The notes below the pieces were generated by a model, which ran no database searches, had not been told where the DNA came from, and worked only from the letters and a program-made list of their open reading frames with translations. This document shows positions 61,830-64,000 of a stretch of DNA of 64,000 nt, piece by piece (position 1 is the stretch's first letter; each line of letters opens with the position of its first letter). The stretch comes from Halocaridina rubra (Eukaryota; Arthropoda; Malacostraca; Decapoda; Atyidae): NCBI GenBank assembly GCA_037179515.1, contig JAXCGZ010004139.1, positions 1-64,000 of the forward strand, written 5' to 3'. A program made the translations under genes and the position numbers.

Positions 61830-62395
61830 TTTTCTTTTTCTTTTTTGTTTATTCCTTGCGTTTGTGAAATAGTTCTGATATCTGTTAAAAATTCGAACAT
61901 ATTGTAACAGAAATACATAACACATCATTGCTCTACTTGATGTTATACACTTGTCTACGTAAGAGCGAATGGATTTTTATAAGAAAATACGTAACACGTC
62001 ACTGCCGTACTTGACGTTATATACTCTTATAAAGCAAATACGTCCTTGACATGAATGTGAAAACTCACCGTTCTCTTCTCTATAATTCTCACCAGTGGTG
62101 AAAATATTGATTTCTACTTTGCTAGAGAGGTTGGACTGTCCTCTGGCAATAAGGTTATATGATATACTCCTCTGACCACACCCTTCCTATCACCTGATCA
62201 CGACCCTTTCCATTTTATTACAAAGGTCTTATCTTTTATCAGCATGGATGGAAGGGGGGTATTCAGGAAAAGAAGGACTTAGATAAAGTGCGTAGTCCTT
62301 GGACGTGAATAATGATGTTGAAAATATTTAGTTTTTGTTATTTTTATAAGAAAAGTTTTTAGGAGTCAGATTGGGTAGTTCTTGCAGTGATTATT

Positions 62396-62486
62396 ATATA
62401 TAAATATATATATATATTAGTATATATATATATATAATATATATATATATAATATATATATATATATAATATATAATAATATAATA
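62396..62486. repeat. (AT)n imperfect microsatellite
   Basis: TATATA runs with TAATAT interruptions, at the end of the neighbouring TIR element. Confidence 0.92.
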
Positions 62487-63703
62487 TACGCCTAGTTCGC
62501 TTTTTATGCGTGTTTGTAATCCGCGAAATTGGAATAACGCCCCTAAAAAATAATAGTAAAAAAATACTAAATACACAAATAACGCCCATGCTAAAAAATT
62601 TTGAAATTTTTTTTTTCATTTTAGTAAATGATTGACTGCCTCGGAGGCACTTTTCCACCAGGCTGCTATATGCTGCAGTGTCTGTTTACCCAGCATACTG
62701 TGTGGATATATCACTTGTTCTAACTGTATTTGTGCTAAGGTTTGTATATCGTCAGGAAAAAAGCGTGCGAGAGCGCATCAGCTGATATGGAGGTGGCAAA
62801 ATATTTGCAGATAGTGGTTCATTCTCCCGCATCCTCCTCCTCTTCTACCGCTTAATGCGATCAGATATTATGGAGAGAATGGAAAAAAAAGCACTAAGAA
62901 CAATCAGCAAACAAACTTGCGATATAATATCGTCAGGGGAATAGTGTGGAGAGTGCATCAGCTGATACGGAGGCGGCAAAACTTTTGCAAATAGAGGTTC
63001 ATTCTTCCGCATCCTCCCCCTCTTCTACCGCTTAATGAGATCGGATATTACGGAGAGATTGAAAAAATTGCTACGTACAGTACATGGATGAGCATTAAGA
63101 ACAAACAGCAAACAAACTTGCGATATAATATCATCACGGAAATAGTGTGTGAGGGTGCATCAGCTGATACGGAGGAAGCAAAACGTTTGCAGATAGAGAT
63201 TCGTTCTCCCACATCCTCCTCCTCTTCTACTGCTTAATGTGATCGAATATTATGGAGAGAATGGAAAAAAAGCATTAAGAACATACAGCAAACAAACTTG
63301 CGATAAAATATCGTCAGGGAAATAGCCTGCGAGCAAAAACGTTTGCAGATAGAGGTTCGTTCTCTCGCATCCTCGTGCTCACCGCCACCATGCACGTCCC
63401 AGTGTATGTTTGTTGCCCACTGCATAATAGAGTGCATTATTTGTTTACTGTACAGTAAATCTGTATATCTTTTATACTGTACACTATTTGCATGTTAATA
63501 TAAATAACTACAGGTCTTTCTGTTTTGCTATGTACTTATAAAATATGTTTTACTTATCTTATATCTTTGGCACAGTGTGTCTATGTGCGGTTGTGAAACA
63601 TATGGATGCCCATTATCATTGTTTCTTATGGAAAATGACTCGTTACACTATGTGATTTTCACATTACCCGTCACTTCTGAGAACCTATCTTCTTGTTATT
63701 CCA
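62487..63703 (-). mobile_element. ~1.2-kb TIR element with internal satellite, copy 2
   Basis: Reverse complement of the 16979-18054 element at both ends (CGCTTTTTATGCGTGTTTG and CCTCGGAGGCAC at left; GAAAATGACTCGTTAC and AGAACCTATCTTCTTG at right). The core is a different satellite: units of about 160-200 bp starting near 62818, 62998, 63200 and 63357 (CTCCCGCATCCTCCTCCTCT). The last ~10 bp of the right terminus are lost. Confidence 0.65.
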
Positions 63704-63704
63704 A

Positions 63705-64000
63705 GCATTCACCGATCTTACCAAGCCTCTCCTTCCGATTTAACCCACTCTGCTTTTATTATAGCTAGGAATCGCTGTACAGCTCAGATTCGAAGGTCTA
63801 AGGCTTCCTTTATAAGAAGGAAAGTTGATGACCTTAACTCCTCTCCCACTGACAAATGCTTCTGGTCCTTAGCCAAAAACCTCTCCAAAAACTTCTGTAA
63901 CTCAAGCTTTCCCCCTCTCATTCGTTCTGATGGTTCTATAGCTTGCTCTCCCACTGACAAAGCCACTCTCTTTGGCTCTCATTTCTCTGCCAACTCTTCT
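63705..64000 (+). mobile_element. LINE-X-like fragment, linker between endonuclease and RT
   Basis: In one open + frame: ARNRCTAQIRRSKASF, then FWSLAKNLSKNFCNSSFPPL and GSIACSPTDKATLFGSHF, the usual pre-RT linker of such LINEs. Runs off the window; probably the same family as 30300-31553 but not provable without overlap. Confidence 0.75.

Noticed and set aside
62065..62240. First coding exon of the coiled-coil gene
   Set aside because: A good donor exists near 62065 on the - strand, but the frame needed for the next exon contains stops and no ATG.

Overview
The window is animal nuclear DNA, most likely from a decapod or other malacostracan crustacean. Genes are split by introns with GT-AG junctions. 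Di-, tri- and tetranucleotide microsatellites are dense. Several tRNA-derived SINEs, non-LTR retrotransposon fragments and small TIR elements are present, and short CCTAA/TTAGG (arthropod telomere-type) runs sit inside a dispersed element. The organism call is inference; the gene models come from reading splice sites, phases and protein similarity in the sequence.

Four genes are supported. (1) 1412-6646, + strand: the C-terminal three exons of a single-pass membrane protein with PPxY motifs; its N-terminus lies left of the window. (2) 31659-16075, - strand: a complete ten-exon acid ceramidase (ASAH1-like, 389 aa) with signal peptide, catalytic Cys and the terminal Cys-rich tail. (3) 34724-46405, + strand: a complete eleven-exon MSL3-like chromatin reader (504 aa; chromo barrel, acidic linker, split MRG domain). 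(4) 59559-51821, - strand: six exons (782 visible residues) of a coiled-coil protein resembling CCDC181; the first coding exon was not found. Genes 1 and 2 converge, 2 and 3 are divergent with about 3 kb between start codons, and 3 and 4 converge. They do not form a pathway: one is a lysosomal lipid hydrolase, one a histone-mark reader, one a probable microtubule/cilium protein and one a membrane adaptor.

Mobile DNA fills the rest. A CR1-type LINE (one stop, one frameshift) lies in an MSL3 intron. A second LINE family has several truncated copies, two of them within 6 to about 40 bp of first-exon splice donors. There are also an RTE-like fragment, a LINE ORF1/endonuclease fragment, pogo/Tigger-type pieces and MITEs, a 219-bp Harbinger-like foldback element, and two copies of a ~1.1-1.2 kb TIR element whose ends match but whose internal satellites differ.

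The most unusual signal is a set of minisatellites that start at gene boundaries. A 41-bp array repeats the exon 5 splice acceptor of the ceramidase gene about 16 times. A 63-bp array repeats the last 57 nt of its exon 9 plus 6 nt of donor about 9 times. A ~32-bp array starts a few bases past its stop codon. A ~72-bp array starts at the exon 9 donor of MSL3, and a ~50-bp array ends at the acceptor before the MSL3 start codon. The arrays of splice-site copies could affect splicing or mark replication/repair slippage at exon edges.
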